Below are positions 36,696-44,590 of a stretch of 64,000 nt of DNA, piece after piece. The position numbers and the translations under genes are program-made. Position 1 is the first letter of the stretch, and the number at the start of each line of letters is the position of its first letter. The stretch comes from Hydrogenophaga sp. GTDB taxonomy: Bacteria; Pseudomonadota; Gammaproteobacteria; Burkholderiales; Burkholderiaceae_C. The notes beneath the pieces are model-generated. The model was not told where the DNA came from. It made no database searches and saw only the letters and a program-made list of their open reading frames with translations. The stretch spans positions 186,001 to 250,000 of the forward strand of contig NZ_JAUCZF010000001.1 in the NCBI RefSeq assembly GCF_030373245.1, read 5' to 3'.

Positions 36696-38000
36696 ATGTT
36701 CAACAACGCGCCCACCCTCCTTCAACGCGCCCGCCTGCCGCACTGGTGTCTGCCGGCTGACTGGCCTTTGCAAGGGGTCGCACCCATGCTGGCCGACCTG
36801 CGCCTGAGCGCGGGACGCATCAGCGCTGTTGCACCACACACGCCTGCGCTCACCGATCCACTGGCCTGGGACTTGAACGGCGCCCTGGTTCTACCTGGCC
36901 TGGTGGACGCACACACCCACCTCGACAAGACCTTCACGCTGCCTCGCATGGGTCGGGTCACGCCGGGCCTTCTGGGTGCGATTCAAGCCATGATGGCGGA
37001 CCGGTTGACCTGGACCGAGGCCGATGTGCGCGAGCGGGCCAGCCGCGCGCTGCAGTGGGCCCATGAAGCCGGAGTGGTGCACCTGCGCACCCACTGCGAC
37101 TGGTGGGAACCCGAGGTGCAGCCCATGGCCTGGAACGTGTTGGGTGAACTGGCCCAGGACTGGGCTGGCCGCATCACGATCGAGCGCGTGAGCCTCATGC
37201 CTTTGCATTTGTTCGCTGAGCGAGATGCAGCGAATGCCCTGGCCGCCACCGTGGCCCGCAGCGGTCCAGGCGCCCTGATGGGGGGCTTTGTGCACTCGAC
37301 CAATTGGGACCCGCAAGCCTTGCGGCACCTGCTCGAAGCCGCACAGCAACACGAGCTGGGCGTGGACCTGCACATAGACGAAGAGCTTGAACCCGCTGCC
37401 TGTGGCCTGGCCACCACCACGCGGTTGCTGCGAGACCTGCGCTTTGAGCGGCAGGTGGTGTGCGGCCACAACTGCGCCCTGGCCGCACAAGACGAAGACC
37501 AAGCCTTGAGCACGCTGGATGCCGTGGCCAAGGCACCCGTCACCCTGATCACCCTGCCCATCACCAACCTGCTGCTGCAGGACGCACGCACCGGGCGCAC
37601 GCCCCGCCAGCGGGGACTGACGCTGGTGAAGGAAGCGCGCGCGCGGGGCATCCCGCTGCTGGTGTCCAGCGACAACGTGCAAGACCCGTTTTGCCCAGTG
37701 GGCAGTTACGACCCGCTTGACGCTCTCGCCACCGGCGTGCTCGCCGCGCAACTCGACGCGCCCTTCGACCAATGGAGCGATGCCGTGTGCCGGGCAGACC
37801 GGTTGCATGCCGGGGTCGCCACGGCACCACCTTTGACGGGCAGTCTGGCCGATCTGCTGGTGTTTCCCACAGCAGATGCCTGGGGCTTTCCCTCTCGTAC
37901 CCAGCCGCGTGTGGTGCTGCGCGCGGGTCGCGTGGCCCACGGCCTGGTGCCAGCGGCCTGGATGGTGACCGAGGCCGCACTGGCCGGGAGTGAGGCATGA
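36696..38000 (+). CDS. Cytosine deaminase-like amidohydrolase (CodA/AtzC branch)
   Basis: A 434-residue amidohydrolase. VDAHTHLDKTF gives the HxH metal pair, VDLHIDEEL and VCGHNCALA the following histidines, and SSDNVQDPFCPVGSYD the catalytic aspartate in the form specific to cytosine deaminase relatives. Substrates of this branch are cytosine, isoguanine, creatinine (deaminase) and N-isopropylammelide. It is followed by a Rid-family gene overlapping by four bases and a creatininase-family gene, which makes a cyclic amidine or pyrimidine plausible. No ribosome-binding site stands out before the ATG. Confidence 0.88.
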   Translation: MFNNAPTLLQRARLPHWCLPADWPLQGVAPMLADLRLSAGRISAVAPHTPALTDPLAWDLNGALVLPGLVDAHTHLDKTFTLPRMGRVTPGLLGAIQAMMADRLTWTEADVRERASRALQWAHEAGVVHLRTHCDWWEPEVQPMAWNVLGELAQDWAGRITIERVSLMPLHLFAERDAANALAATVARSGPGALMGGFVHSTNWDPQALRHLLEAAQQHELGVDLHIDEELEPAACGLATTTRLLRDLRFERQVVCGHNCALAAQDEDQALSTLDAVAKAPVTLITLPITNLLLQDARTGRTPRQRGLTLVKEARARGIPLLVSSDNVQDPFCPVGSYDPLDALATGVLAAQLDAPFDQWSDAVCRADRLHAGVATAPPLTGSLADLLVFPTADAWGFPSRTQPRVVLRAGRVAHGLVPAAWMVTEAALAGSEA

Positions 38001-38458
38001 AGCCATCGGCACCGGGCATCGCACAGCCGCTGGCGCGCTACGCCGCCTGGCGGCGCGCGGGCGACTTCGTCTTTCTCTCCGGTGTGATCGCGGTGGATCC
38101 TGGCGCGAAGAAGATCGTGCTCGGCTACGACGACATTCCCGATGCGGCGGCCACGCTGATTGGCCGCACCGGCGAATTCAGCACCGACATGAAGGAAGGC
38201 CCCATCCTGGCGCAGAGCTGGTACGTGCTCGACCGCATTCGCCAAACCATGGAGGCCGCTGGCGGCCAGATGAGCGATGTGTTCAAGCTGGTTCAGTACT
38301 TCAAGAACCTGGACCACTTTCCGCACTACAGCCGAGTGCGCAAGCAGTTCTTTCCGGGTGAGCCACCCGCCTCCACCGTGGTCGAGGTCAGCGCCATGCT
38401 GCCCAGCGCCGACATCCTGATCGAAGTCGAAGCCACAGCCTGGCTTCCCCAACGCTAG
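37997..38458 (+). CDS. Rid-family (YjgF/RutC-like) protein
   Basis: A 153-residue Rid protein with FVFLSGVIAVD near the N-terminus and the C-terminal block PASTVVEVSAML, in which the family arginine is replaced by threonine-valine context; I do not see the R of classical RidA (usually in R-x2-V-x-V). Rid proteins hydrolyse reactive enamines/imines or, as RutC, process aminoacrylate in pyrimidine breakdown. The ATGA overlap with the cytosine deaminase-like gene points to a joint pathway. Lack of the usual arginine suggests a divergent subgroup, perhaps with another substrate. Confidence 0.82.
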   Translation: MKPSAPGIAQPLARYAAWRRAGDFVFLSGVIAVDPGAKKIVLGYDDIPDAAATLIGRTGEFSTDMKEGPILAQSWYVLDRIRQTMEAAGGQMSDVFKLVQYFKNLDHFPHYSRVRKQFFPGEPPASTVVEVSAMLPSADILIEVEATAWLPQR

Positions 38459-38475
38459 CCATCCGAGGAAACACC

Positions 38476-39333
38476 ATGCTGCATGGCTACAACCCACCCG
38501 CGCGCTTTCTCCCGTACCTGAGCTGGACGCAGGTTGCCGAATTGCCCGACAAGGCCAACACCGTCATCGTGCTGCCCACCGGTGCCACCGAGCAACATGG
38601 CCCGCACCTGCCCTGCGCGGTGGACACCGTCATCTCCGCCGGTGTGGTCGGCCATGCGCTGGCCCGCCTGCCAGACGACGTGCCGGCCTTTGCCATGGCA
38701 CCCATCACCTACGGCAAGTCCGAAGAACACCTGCACTTTCCGGGCACCGTCACGCTCAGCGGCGAAACCCTTCTGGCCACCATGAACGAGGTCGGGGAGT
38801 CGGTGTACCGCGCGGGGTTCAAGAAATTGCTCATCGTCAACGGGCACGGCGGCCAGCCGCAGGTGATGGAGATGTGTGCACGCGAACTGCGGTTGCGACA
38901 CGGCGACTTCATCGTGGTGCCCAGCTTCACCTGGCGCGTGCCCAACGTGGCAGGTCAGTACCTGTCGGACAAGGAAAAAAAGCTGGCCATGCACGCCGGT
39001 CATGCCGAGACCGCCATCATGCTGGCGCTGGCACCCGACACCGTGCGCATGGACCAGGCGGTGAGCAACTACCCGCCGGAATTTCCCTCCCGCCTGCTTT
39101 CGCCCGACGGCCGCCCGGCCTGTGCCTGGAGTGCGCGCGATTTCGGCCCGAGCGGCATCATCGGCGACCCCCTGCCCGCCACGCGCGAGCAAGGCCTGGC
39201 CATTCTCGATTCGCTGGCCGAGAGCTGGGCCAGCGCCATCACCGAACTGCACCAGCTGCACTGGGCGCCGCGCGCCGAACCCACCTGGGGCCGCAGCCAG
39301 CACAGCGGCCATGTGCAGCAGTCACTCGACTGA
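38476..39333 (+). CDS. Creatininase-family amidohydrolase
   Basis: A 285-residue creatininase-fold protein: LPTGATEQHGPHLP holds metal-binding Glu and His, VDTVISAG the Asp, LIVNGHGGQ the active-site loop, and HAGHAETA the later His and Glu. Members open cyclic amides (creatinine to creatine; barbiturate-like and formamidopyrimidine rings). It follows the Rid gene by 17 bases. The combination with a cytosine-deaminase-like enzyme is reminiscent of creatinine or pyrimidine degradation, but no creatinase is present in the window. Confidence 0.88.
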   Translation: MLHGYNPPARFLPYLSWTQVAELPDKANTVIVLPTGATEQHGPHLPCAVDTVISAGVVGHALARLPDDVPAFAMAPITYGKSEEHLHFPGTVTLSGETLLATMNEVGESVYRAGFKKLLIVNGHGGQPQVMEMCARELRLRHGDFIVVPSFTWRVPNVAGQYLSDKEKKLAMHAGHAETAIMLALAPDTVRMDQAVSNYPPEFPSRLLSPDGRPACAWSARDFGPSGIIGDPLPATREQGLAILDSLAESWASAITELHQLHWAPRAEPTWGRSQHSGHVQQSLD

Positions 39334-39381
39334 ACCCCAGAGATCACCCTGACCCTCAACCACCACCAATGGAGTAACGCC

Positions 39382-40374
39382 ATGACCCAGACGATCAGAC
39401 CCCTCCACCGCATCGCTGCCAGCTTGCTGGTGGGCCTGGGTGCGATGACCACCGCCCAGGCACAAGAGAAGTTCACCTACATGACCAACTGGTACGCCCA
39501 GGCCGAGCATGGCGGTTTCTATCAGGCGGTGGCCACCGGCCTGTACAAAAAAGCTGGGCTCGACGTGACCATCAAGATGGGCGGGCCGCAGGTCAACATC
39601 GTGCAAATGATGGCCGCGGGCCAGTCCGACTGCGTCATGGGCTCAAGCGATCTGCAGATGATCCAGACGCGCGCCGGCGGCGTGCCCGTGACCACCCTGG
39701 CCGCGGTTTTCCAGAAAGACCCGCAGGTGCTGATCGCGCACGCCGATGTGACCAAGTTTGAAGACCTCAAGGACAAAACCATCCTGATCGCGTCTTCCGC
39801 CCATCGCGGTTACTGGCCCTGGCTCAAGGCCCGGTACGGCTTCAACGACGCCCAGACCCGCCCCTACACCTTCAACATCCAGCCCTTTGTGGCCGACAAG
39901 AACGTGGCCCAGCAGGGCTACCTGACTTCCGAGCCATTCGCGATTGCCAGGGCAGGTGTGAAGGCCAACACGCTGATGTTCAGTGACCATGGCTACCCCG
40001 CCTATGCCACCACCATCTCCTGCATGGACAAGACGGTGAAGGAGCGCAGTGCTGCGGTTGCGGCCTTTGTCAAAGCCACCATGGAAGGCTGGAAAAGCTA
40101 CCTGGCCAACCCCGCTCCCGGCAATGTGTTGATCAAGCAGGACAACCCCAAGATGAGCGACGAGCAACTGGCCTACAGCGTGGCCAAACTCAAGGAACTG
40201 GGCATGGTCACCGGCGGTGACGCTGCCACCCAGGGCATTGGCGTGATCACGCCGGCCCGCGCCAAGGCAAGCTTCGACTTTCTGGTAGAGACCAAGCTGA
40301 TCGATCCCGCCAAGGTCAACCAGAACGAGGCCTACAACCTGAGCTTCCTCCAGGATGCCAAGGTGCTGCCCTGA
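39382..40374 (+). CDS. NMT1-like ABC solute-binding protein
   Basis: A 330-residue periplasmic protein with a signal sequence (MTQTIRPLHRIAASLLVG, cut near AQAQ). The domain begins TYMTNWYAQAEHGGFYQAVATG, the NMT1/THI5 style W-Y-A-Q/P-E-H-G-G-F. It is more distant from the two other binding proteins in the window than they are from each other. The stop codon overlaps the ATPase start (TGATG), so binding protein, ATPase and permease are tightly coupled. Probable ligands are hydroxymethylpyrimidine-like or other small heterocycles. Confidence 0.88.
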   Translation: MTQTIRPLHRIAASLLVGLGAMTTAQAQEKFTYMTNWYAQAEHGGFYQAVATGLYKKAGLDVTIKMGGPQVNIVQMMAAGQSDCVMGSSDLQMIQTRAGGVPVTTLAAVFQKDPQVLIAHADVTKFEDLKDKTILIASSAHRGYWPWLKARYGFNDAQTRPYTFNIQPFVADKNVAQQGYLTSEPFAIARAGVKANTLMFSDHGYPAYATTISCMDKTVKERSAAVAAFVKATMEGWKSYLANPAPGNVLIKQDNPKMSDEQLAYSVAKLKELGMVTGGDAATQGIGVITPARAKASFDFLVETKLIDPAKVNQNEAYNLSFLQDAKVLP

Positions 40375-41261
40375 TGTCTGAGGCAGCGGCGGACACCCCT
40401 GGGGTGTCCGCCCTTCAAGAGGATTCGCCCATGGCTCACGACCCGATGCCTCCGAACAACACCGGTGCAAGCTCGCCTGTGCCGGCGGTGGATGTCCTGT
40501 CGGTCGAGAAGACCTACCCCGACGGCACACAGGCCCTGCTGCCGGTGGATCTGACCATCCAGCAGGGCGAGTTCGTGACCCTGCTCGGACCTTCGGGTTG
40601 TGGCAAGAGCACCTTGCTGAAAATGGTGGCAGGCCTGCTGGAGCCATCCGAGGGTCGCTTGCTCCTCTGGCGAAAACCGGTCGCGCAGCTTGAGACCAGC
40701 GGCAAAAAGGTGGCTTTCGTGTTTCAGTCACCCACCCTCATGCCCTGGGCCAGCGTGCAGACCAACGTGCGCCTGCCATTGGATCTGGCCGGCGTGCCTC
40801 GCGCAGAAGCCGATGCCCGCGTGAGCGACGCGCTGACGCTGGTGGGACTGGCGAAGTTCGCCGCGGCGCTGCCACGTGCCCTTTCGGGCGGCATGCAGAT
40901 GCGGGTGTCGATTGCGCGCGGTCTGGTGACCGAGCCCGACCTGCTGCTCATGGACGAGCCTTTCGGCGCGCTGGACGAGATCACCCGCCACAAGCTCGAT
41001 GCCGAACTGCTGGACCTGTGGCGCAAAAAAGGGCTCACCATCCTCTTCGTGACCCACTCGATCCACGAGGCGGTGTTTCTTTCTTCGCGGGTGGTGATGA
41101 TGGCCGCTCGCCCGGGCCGGGTGGTCGAAACCTTCGAGATCGACGAGCCCCACCCGCGCACGCCGGACTTTCTGGTGTCACCCCAGTTTTCGGTTTACGC
41201 CAAGCGCTTGCAAGACAGCCTGCTGCGTGCCAGCGAGTCCACTCAAGAGGCGGACGTATGA
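40374..41261 (+). CDS. ABC transporter ATP-binding protein (nitrate/sulfonate/pyrimidine type)
   Basis: A 295-residue ATPase: Walker A GPSGCGKST, signature LSGGMQMR, Walker B LLLMDEPFGALDE, switch VTHSIHEAVF. It couples ATP hydrolysis to import by the preceding binding protein and the following permease. ATG 40374 overlaps the upstream stop; ATG 40431, preceded by AAGAGG, would remove 19 poorly conserved residues and may be the real start. The ATGA overlap at the 3' end links it to the permease. Confidence 0.92.
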   Translation: MSEAAADTPGVSALQEDSPMAHDPMPPNNTGASSPVPAVDVLSVEKTYPDGTQALLPVDLTIQQGEFVTLLGPSGCGKSTLLKMVAGLLEPSEGRLLLWRKPVAQLETSGKKVAFVFQSPTLMPWASVQTNVRLPLDLAGVPRAEADARVSDALTLVGLAKFAAALPRALSGGMQMRVSIARGLVTEPDLLLMDEPFGALDEITRHKLDAELLDLWRKKGLTILFVTHSIHEAVFLSSRVVMMAARPGRVVETFEIDEPHPRTPDFLVSPQFSVYAKRLQDSLLRASESTQEADV

Positions 41262-42205
41262 GCGCTCTGACCAACCCCGTGGCACCGCACCGGCCCCAGG
41301 ACATCGGCAGCGCGCCAGAACCCCGCGCAGACGTCAACACGATCGCCATCGCCAACCCCAAACCGCAGGTCACCAAGCAAGCGCCTGCCAGGCCCGATCG
41401 ACGCACACCGCTGCTGATGCAGCCGCGCGTTCAGCGCGTGGTCTATCCGGTGCTGGTGGGCGTGGTGCTACTCGGGCTGTGGCAGGGCATGGTCACGGCC
41501 ATGGAATTGCCGCCTTATCTCGTTCCCTCGCCCGTGCTGATGTTTCAGACCCTGATCACCGAATGGGGCCCGCTCAGCGCCTCACTCTGGGTCACGGTCA
41601 AGATCACGCTGCTGGCATTCGTCTCAGCCACCGTGCTGGGCGTGCTGATCGCCTTTCTGTTCGTGCAGAGCAAAGCGGTGGAAACGGCGCTGTTTCCCTA
41701 CGCTGTGCTGCTGCAGGTGACACCCATCGTGGCGGTGGCACCGCTCATCATCATCTGGGTGCGCGACCCCACCGCTTCAATGGTGATCTGCGCATCGCTG
41801 GTGGCCCTGTTCCCCATCATCAGCAACACCACGCTGGGCTTGCGCAGCGTGGAACCCGATCTGCAAAGCTATTTCCAGCTCAACCGCGCCAGCCGCCTGC
41901 AGACCCTGTGGCGACTGCGCGTCCCGAGCGCGCTGCCCTACTTCTTCGGGGGCCTGCGAATCTCCAGCGGCCTCGCTCTGATCGGCGCCGTGGTGGCCGA
42001 GTTCGTGGCCGGCACTGGCGGTGCCGGCGCAGGCCTGGCCTACCAGATACTTCAAGCTGGCTTCCAGCTCGACATTCCCCAGATGTTTGCCGCGCTGCTG
42101 CTGATCTCGCTGACTGGCGTGGCCCTTTTTGTGGCCATGGCCTGGCTGTCCAAACTTGCGCTGGGCGGCTGGCACGCCAGCGAGCTTTCCCACGACCGAA
42201 CCTGA
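41258..42205 (+). CDS. ABC transporter permease (nitrate/sulfonate/pyrimidine type)
   Basis: A 315-residue permease with a long hydrophilic N-terminus (about 60 residues) before six membrane segments (from VVYPVLVGVVLLGLW). The EAA-like loop is LNRASRLQTLWRLRVPSALPY. ATG 41258 overlaps the ATPase stop. It forms the channel of the importer encoded from 39.4 kb. The frame is open upstream inside the ATPase gene, but that stretch is a shadow. Confidence 0.92.
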   Translation: MSALTNPVAPHRPQDIGSAPEPRADVNTIAIANPKPQVTKQAPARPDRRTPLLMQPRVQRVVYPVLVGVVLLGLWQGMVTAMELPPYLVPSPVLMFQTLITEWGPLSASLWVTVKITLLAFVSATVLGVLIAFLFVQSKAVETALFPYAVLLQVTPIVAVAPLIIIWVRDPTASMVICASLVALFPIISNTTLGLRSVEPDLQSYFQLNRASRLQTLWRLRVPSALPYFFGGLRISSGLALIGAVVAEFVAGTGGAGAGLAYQILQAGFQLDIPQMFAALLLISLTGVALFVAMAWLSKLALGGWHASELSHDRT

Positions 42206-42207
42206 CC

Positions 42208-43611
42208 ATGAGCACCTCGACCGACACCATTCAACAGTTGACCACGCGGCTGCCCGAACTCGACTGGATCACCGAACCCCTGCGTCTGGCCCGCCTTTCG
42301 CAGGACTTCGCCTGGTTCAGCCCCGTCCTCAAGCAGGCGCTGGCGGGCAAACGCGGCGAGATCGCGGTGCGCCCACGCACCGAAGACGAAATACGCCAAG
42401 TGGTGGCCGTCTGCGCCGAACACGCCATCCCCATCACCCTTCGCGGCACAGGGACCGGCAACTATGGCCAGTGCGTGCCCCTGCACGGCGGCGTGATTCT
42501 GGACATGAGCGCCTACAACGCCTTTGGCTGGGTGCGCGCCGGGGTGGGCCGTGCGCAGGCGGGCATTCGCCTGTCCGAGTTCGATGCCCACGCCAAACCA
42601 CTGGGCCATGAACTGCGCTGGCTGCCTTCTACCTTCCGCAGCGCGACGCTGGGTGGACTGTTCGGTGGTGGCTTTGGTGGCGTTGGCTCGATCAACCATG
42701 GGCCATTGGCGGCACCCGGCAACGTGCTGGGGGTGCGAGCCATGTCGGTGGAGCCCGACCCTCAAGTGGTCGAGTTGCGCGGCGCCGAGGCCATGCTCAT
42801 GCACCACACCTATGGCACCAACGGCATCGTTCTGGAACTCGAAGTGGCGCTCACGCCCACCGTGGACTGGACCGAGTGCATCGTCGTGTTCGAGCATTTC
42901 GATGCTGCACTGAATTTCGCCAGCCGCATGGCGACCGCGCCCGGGCTGGAGAAAAAGGAGGTGTGTTTTCTGGGGGCGCCGATTCCCGACCACTTCACCG
43001 CGCTGGCCGAACACCTGCCCACCGGCTGCCACGCGGTGATGGTGCTGGTGGCGCCGCATTCGGAAGACGGCCTGCACGCGCTGGCCGCTCAGCATGGCGG
43101 CACCGTGAGCTACCGCAAGACCGCCGACGAAGTGGCTGCCTCCAACAAAACCTTGATCGAATACACCTGGAACCACACCACACTGGCAGCCCTGAAGACC
43201 GACAAGAACCTGACCTACATCCAGAGCGGCTTTGACCCCAGTCGCCATCTGGCTCAGGTGCGCGCCCTGGAGGCAGAGCTGGCCGGCGAGGTGATGATGC
43301 ACCTGGAGTTTCTGCGCACCAAGGAGGGTGCCCACAATTGCAGCGGCCTGCAGCTGGTGCGCTACACCACCGAGTCCAGGCTGAACGAGATCATGCAGAT
43401 CTACCGCAACCACGGCGTGCAGATTAACAACCCGCATGTATACATCGTTGAGGATGGGAAGCAAAACAACCTCGATCCAGAGGTCGTGCGCATCAAGGAG
43501 CGCTTTGATCCACAAGGCTTGCTCAATCCGGGCAAGCTGCGCAGCTGGGGCGAACGGGAAAACCGCGCGAGCGCCAGCGTGGCGGCAGCCGCCCAGGCAG
43601 CGAGCGCCTGA
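42208..43611 (+). CDS. FAD-linked oxidase (GlcD/VAO-type)
   Basis: A 467-residue flavoprotein of the vanillyl-alcohol-oxidase/glycolate-oxidase fold. The FAD-binding domain has TLRGTGTGNYGQCVPLHGGVILDM and LGGLFGGGFGGVGSINHG; the C-terminus ends FDPQGLLNPGKL, the common terminal block. Such enzymes oxidise 2-hydroxyacids, alcohols or amines. It starts two bases after the permease stop, so it should act on the imported compound or on a product such as a 2-hydroxyacid from ring opening. The substrate is not determined. Confidence 0.88.
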   Translation: MSTSTDTIQQLTTRLPELDWITEPLRLARLSQDFAWFSPVLKQALAGKRGEIAVRPRTEDEIRQVVAVCAEHAIPITLRGTGTGNYGQCVPLHGGVILDMSAYNAFGWVRAGVGRAQAGIRLSEFDAHAKPLGHELRWLPSTFRSATLGGLFGGGFGGVGSINHGPLAAPGNVLGVRAMSVEPDPQVVELRGAEAMLMHHTYGTNGIVLELEVALTPTVDWTECIVVFEHFDAALNFASRMATAPGLEKKEVCFLGAPIPDHFTALAEHLPTGCHAVMVLVAPHSEDGLHALAAQHGGTVSYRKTADEVAASNKTLIEYTWNHTTLAALKTDKNLTYIQSGFDPSRHLAQVRALEAELAGEVMMHLEFLRTKEGAHNCSGLQLVRYTTESRLNEIMQIYRNHGVQINNPHVYIVEDGKQNNLDPEVVRIKERFDPQGLLNPGKLRSWGERENRASASVAAAAQAASA

Positions 43612-43643
43612 ACAGCTGTCCAAGCGCCGCTTAAACTCGCTGC

Positions 43644-44477
43644 ATGTCGTGGCACGCTCAACTCCAACTCGACTACCAGCCACAAGCCGGCGGTCGGACC
43701 GCCTTGAAGCATTCGCACACTGGCCCACTGCGCATCCTCAAAAGCCTGTATCCCGAAGGCGAGGCGATCTGCCACAACGTGATCGTGCACCCGCCAGGCG
43801 GTCTGGTCGGGGGCGATGAGCTGGACATCCGGGTGAGGGTCGACGAAGGGGCTCACGCGCTGGTGAGCACCCCCGGCGCCACCCGCTTCTACGCCAGCGA
43901 TGCGCTGCAGGCCAGCCAGCGCGTGAGCATCGACCTGGCCGCAAACGCCCGGCTGGAATGGCTGCCGCTCGAGACGCTGGCCTACCCGGGCTGCCAGGCG
44001 CTGAACGAACTGCGCTTCACGCTGGCGCCCGGCGCCGAACTGTTGGCATGGGACGTGACCGCCCTGGGTCTGCCCAGCGCCCATCAGGCGTTTTCCCACG
44101 GTCGGTTTCAGCAACGACTGGAGATGCCAGGCCTGTGGATGGAACAAGCCCGTCTGGACGCCACCGACCACCGCCTGCTGAACTCGCCGCTCGGCCTGGA
44201 TGGTCAGCGCTGCCTGGGCAGTCTGCTGCTGGCCACAGGCCACGCGATGGGCCGAGAACGCCGGGAAGGCCTGCTGGACGCAACCCGGCTGGCGCTGCGG
44301 TCTGCACCGGATGATGTGCGCTGGGGCGTCACCTGCGTCAACCCGCAGATGCTCGTGGTGCGCGCGGTGGCCCCGCTGGTGGAGCCGCTGATGGCGTCGC
44401 TGCAAGCCGCCTGGGCCGCGCTGCGCCACACCGCCTGGGGTCTGGTGCCCACCGCACCGCGCATCTGGCGCGTCTGA
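43644..44477 (+). CDS. ureD: Urease accessory protein UreD
   Basis: A 277-residue UreD: LDYQPQAGGRTALKHSHTGPLRILKSLYPEG, then VHPPGGLVGGDELDI, and AHALVSTPGATRFYAS are the diagnostic blocks (quoted in parts). UreD docks on the urease apoprotein and, with UreF and UreG, channels nickel for the carbamylated-lysine active site. It is separated from the other ure genes by 13 kb, an unusual arrangement. It follows the FAD oxidase by 32 bases. Identity is certain. Confidence 0.95.
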   Translation: MSWHAQLQLDYQPQAGGRTALKHSHTGPLRILKSLYPEGEAICHNVIVHPPGGLVGGDELDIRVRVDEGAHALVSTPGATRFYASDALQASQRVSIDLAANARLEWLPLETLAYPGCQALNELRFTLAPGAELLAWDVTALGLPSAHQAFSHGRFQQRLEMPGLWMEQARLDATDHRLLNSPLGLDGQRCLGSLLLATGHAMGRERREGLLDATRLALRSAPDDVRWGVTCVNPQMLVVRAVAPLVEPLMASLQAAWAALRHTAWGLVPTAPRIWRV

Positions 44478-44590
44478 CAGGGCACAGACTGGCCGGTGTT
44501 TCGGGTCCAGTTCTGGGCTTCAGCGAGCGGCGAGCTGGGCAGAATGGTTGCTCCGACCGCACAGTACCGAGACCGCCCTCCCCCACGCCC

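Noticed and set aside
43436..43445. ATGTATACAT palindrome like the purine operators
   Set aside because: It is inside the coding region of the FAD oxidase, far from any promoter, and is explained by codons for H-V-Y-I.
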